From Aidingimonas lacisalsi (GTDB lineage Bacteria > Pseudomonadota > Gammaproteobacteria > Pseudomonadales > Halomonadaceae): a stretch of DNA of 64,000 nt. Each line of letters begins with the position of its first letter. Positions within the stretch are counted from its first letter, which is position 1. Below the pieces are notes generated by a model that made no database searches, was not told the DNA's origin, and saw only the letters and a list, made by a program, of their open reading frames with translations. The translations under genes and the position numbers were made by a program. This document shows positions 62,278 through 64,000 of this stretch, one piece after another. Location of the stretch: NCBI RefSeq assembly GCF_008079445.1, contig NZ_VRYH01000004.1, positions 310,001 through 374,000 on the forward strand, written 5' to 3'.

Positions 62278-62988
62278 TTACCACAAATAGAAGAACGCGA
62301 AGATGAACACCCAGACCAGATCGACGAAGTGCCAGTACAGGCCCAAGGTCTCGACCATCTCATAGCTTCCCTTGCGTCCAGTGAGAAAGCCGGGGCGCGC
62401 TCTATCCAGCGACCCTCGCATGACCTTGATCGCCATGATGATCAGGAACAGCACTCCAAACGACACGTGGGTGCCATGGAACCCCGTTATGAGAAAGAAC
62501 GACGCACCGAATTGCGGTGCTCCCCAGGGGTTACCCCATGGCCTGGCGCCTTCACTGATCAGCTTGGTCCATTCGAACGCTTGCATACCGACGAACGAGA
62601 GGCCGAGCAATGCCGTCAATACCAGCAGCCCCGACGTCATGCGGCGGTTCTTTTCGTAACCGTACTTGACCGCCAAGGCCATGGTGCCGCTGCTGCTGAT
62701 CAGGATGAATGTCATGATGGCAATCAACAGCAATGGTACGTTTTCGCCTCCGACATGCAGTGCGAACACCTCACTGGCGTTCGGCCAATGCTGGGCAGAA
62801 GCGATACGTGCCGTCATGTAGCCAATCAGAAAACAAGCAAAGATGAAGATGTCACTCAGTAGAAACATCCACATCATCACCTTGCCCCAGGGCATCTGCT
62901 TGAACGTCTGCTGATCCGATGCCCAGTCCTCCCCCATCCGCTGCAACGCAGGCACGAGTCGGACATTACGGAAATTCGCATTCACCAT
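62278..62988 (-). CDS. Cytochrome c oxidase subunit III family protein (second oxidase)
   Basis: Subunit III homologue of 236 residues. KVMMWMFLLSDIFIFACFLIGYM near 36-58, GFHGTHVSFGVLFLIIMAIK near 165, and LYWHFVDLVWVFIFAFFYLW at the C-terminus (key WHFVDLVWVF) mark the family. The helix bearing Glu in many subunits III has SD here (FLLSDIFIF). The N-terminus, about 35 residues, is hydrophilic. Two adjacent ATGs compete; 62988 is chosen, with GGAGGTC five to six bases upstream. It is distinct from ctaE and belongs to the second oxidase. Confidence 0.92.
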   Translation of the reverse strand: MVNANFRNVRLVPALQRMGEDWASDQQTFKQMPWGKVMMWMFLLSDIFIFACFLIGYMTARIASAQHWPNASEVFALHVGGENVPLLLIAIMTFILISSSGTMALAVKYGYEKNRRMTSGLLVLTALLGLSFVGMQAFEWTKLISEGARPWGNPWGAPQFGASFFLITGFHGTHVSFGVLFLIIMAIKVMRGSLDRARPGFLTGRKGSYEMVETLGLYWHFVDLVWVFIFAFFYLW

Positions 62989-63015
62989 CATGACCTCCAA
63001 GCCGTGCCACATCGA

Positions 63016-63687
63016 TCATGCATCGAGCAGCAACAGGGCGAAAAGGACGATCCAGACCACCGCCAGGTAATGCCAATAGAGGGTGCAGAGTTCGAGATGG
63101 GAGTGCACCGACACTGGTGCCGCACCACGACGGACACGAGCGAGCAGCCTCCCCCACACGACTAGCCCCCCCAGCAAATGTACGCCATGCAGGGCTGTCA
63201 GCAGATAAAAGAACGCATCGGCGGGATTGCTGTCGACATGGTGTCCGTTCACACTGAGTTGATACCAAACGACCAATTGGCCGACGATGAACACCATGGA
63301 GCCGATGCCTCCTGCCCACAGCCCCCTTGCAACCATCGAGCCATCAGCTCTTGTGGTGCCATGCCGGGCCCACTGCAAAGCGACGCTAGCCAGCATCAAC
63401 GCCAGGGTGTTGAACCACAACAAGCCCGGGATCGGTAACGGCTGCCAATCACCGCTGACTTCCATACGCATCATGTAGGCACTGATCGTCAGAGCGAAAA
63501 GCGACGTCACCACGGCCAGGAAAACGATCAAGCCGACACGTCCTGCACTCATCATGCTCGGCAATGGCTGCGCAGGATCATCGGTGGCCGACTGGGCCTC
63601 CCAGGGTCGGACGTTGAAGGACGACCAGAGCAACCAACCGGCGAACGTCACCATCAACGCGGTCAAAAATACCAGGCTGACTGTCAT
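63016..63687 (-). CDS. Second subunit III-like protein of the oxidase cluster
   Basis: Membrane protein of 223 residues with seven hydrophobic segments, resembling a divergent subunit III. The conserved C-terminus has ALHGVHLLGGLVVWGRLLA near 165 and LYWHYLAVVWIVLFALLLL near 200. In the preceding helices QLVVWYQLSVNGHHVDSNP occurs near 135. An extra helix pair at the N-terminus (SLVFLTALMVTFAGWLLW) is not typical of CtaE. Start ATG at 63687 follows GGAAGGAAGG and overlaps the subunit I stop (ATGA). Two tandem subunit III-like genes are a feature of a distinct haem-copper oxidase lineage. Confidence 0.85.
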   Translation of the reverse strand: MTVSLVFLTALMVTFAGWLLWSSFNVRPWEAQSATDDPAQPLPSMMSAGRVGLIVFLAVVTSLFALTISAYMMRMEVSGDWQPLPIPGLLWFNTLALMLASVALQWARHGTTRADGSMVARGLWAGGIGSMVFIVGQLVVWYQLSVNGHHVDSNPADAFFYLLTALHGVHLLGGLVVWGRLLARVRRGAAPVSVHSHLELCTLYWHYLAVVWIVLFALLLLDA

Positions 63688-64000
63688 GATTGCCTTCCTT
63701 CCGCCTGCCAACGGGTCTCCTCCGGCGACACATTCTGCGGAATGAAATCCTCGCTCGCGCCCGGTACCGAGTAATCGTAAGGCCAGCGATAGACCAGCGG
63801 CAGCGACTCACCGAAATTGCCATGACGTGGTGGTGTATGTTCGGTCTGCCACTCCAACGTCGTGGCCCGCCAAGGATTCGGTCCCGCGTCGCGCCCGCGG
63901 TAATAACTCCACACTAGATTGATGAGGAATAGCACCTGCGCCAGCGCCACGATGAAGGCGGCGATACTGATGACCACGTTGAGCGTCTGAACGGAGTCGG
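63684..64000 (-). CDS. Haem-copper oxidase subunit I (second oxidase), C-terminal part
   Basis: The last 105 residues of a subunit I whose N-terminus is beyond the right edge; the phase is open to the end of the window. The last membrane helix is NVVISIAAFIVALAQVLFLI, followed by the conserved tail AGPNPWRATTLEWQT, PRHGNFGESLPLVYRWPYDY and FIPQNVSPEE. The NPWxAxTLEW and PPxHGNF blocks are hallmarks of subunit I in cytochrome c oxidases. It overlaps the next gene by four bases (ATGA). It is a paralogue of ctaD with a longer C-terminus. Confidence 0.93.
   Translation of the reverse strand, partial: DSVQTLNVVISIAAFIVALAQVLFLINLVWSYYRGRDAGPNPWRATTLEWQTEHTPPRHGNFGESLPLVYRWPYDYSVPGASEDFIPQNVSPEETRWQAEGRQS

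Overview
The window reads as chromosomal core DNA of a Gram-negative gammaproteobacterium, most likely a Halomonas-like member of the Halomonadaceae. This is inferred from three things: the gene order thrS-infC-rpmI-rplT-pheS-pheT-ihfA, a Pseudomonas-like aa3 oxidase assembly cluster, and the many genes for 3-hydroxybutyrate, acetoacetate and acetate metabolism together with acidic proteins. No insertion sequence, prophage, integrase or CRISPR array was seen. Coding density is high and intergenic gaps are short.

Layout. 1-10.2 kb: a truncated HypT-like LysR regulator, cardiolipin synthase, class I fumarase, uvrB, a two-gene OsmC/HMA-fold unit, ygfZ, a TatD-family hydrolase and prfC. 10.3-18.1 kb: a RegB/RegA redox two-component system, 3-hydroxybutyrate dehydrogenase, an orphan HybE-like protein, an inositol-phosphatase-family protein, glutaredoxin, a phosphotransacetylase/acetate kinase pair and a short DUF1338 protein. 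18.2-25.6 kb: a sugar or polyol uptake and oxidation operon (ABC transporter, TIM-barrel isomerase/epimerase, Gfo/Idh/MocA dehydrogenase) divergent from a ROK regulator. This is the clearest accessory locus and its substrate is unknown. 25.6-33.5 kb: an MFS transporter, acetoacetyl-CoA synthetase, then envelope genes (acyltransferase, LysM/degenerate-LytM lipoprotein, glycosyltransferase, PAP2 phosphatase) and an AlkB-like oxygenase. 33.5-41 kb: the glycine cleavage locus, with agcS and gcvT on the minus strand divergent from gcvH-gcvP, plus a LysR regulator. 41-51 kb: yfcL-ppnN, mioC with a small membrane protein, then ihfA, pheT, pheS, rplT, rpmI, infC and thrS. 51.3-64 kb: an OmpA-family lipoprotein, a DUF2489 protein, the complete aa3 oxidase and heme A synthesis/assembly cluster (ctaC, D, G, E, a DUF2909 gene, SURF1, a CxxxC protein, ctaA, ctaB), a phasin-like gene, tRNA-Pro(GGG), and a second haem-copper oxidase cluster running off the right edge.

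How it fits together. Three functional themes recur. First, aerobic respiration and redox control: RegBA, two terminal oxidases, heme A synthesis. Second, C4/C2 carbon storage and overflow: hbdH, aacS, pta-ackA and a possible phasin. Third, translation: thrS, pheST, IF-3, L20, L35, prfC, tRNA-Pro. The least explained pieces are the sugar-oxidation operon, the orphan HybE-like protein, the divergent DUF1338 protein, the CxxxC protein beside SURF1, and several inverted-repeat regulatory sites. No clearly new multi-gene system was proven; the sugar operon is the best candidate for an undescribed pathway.
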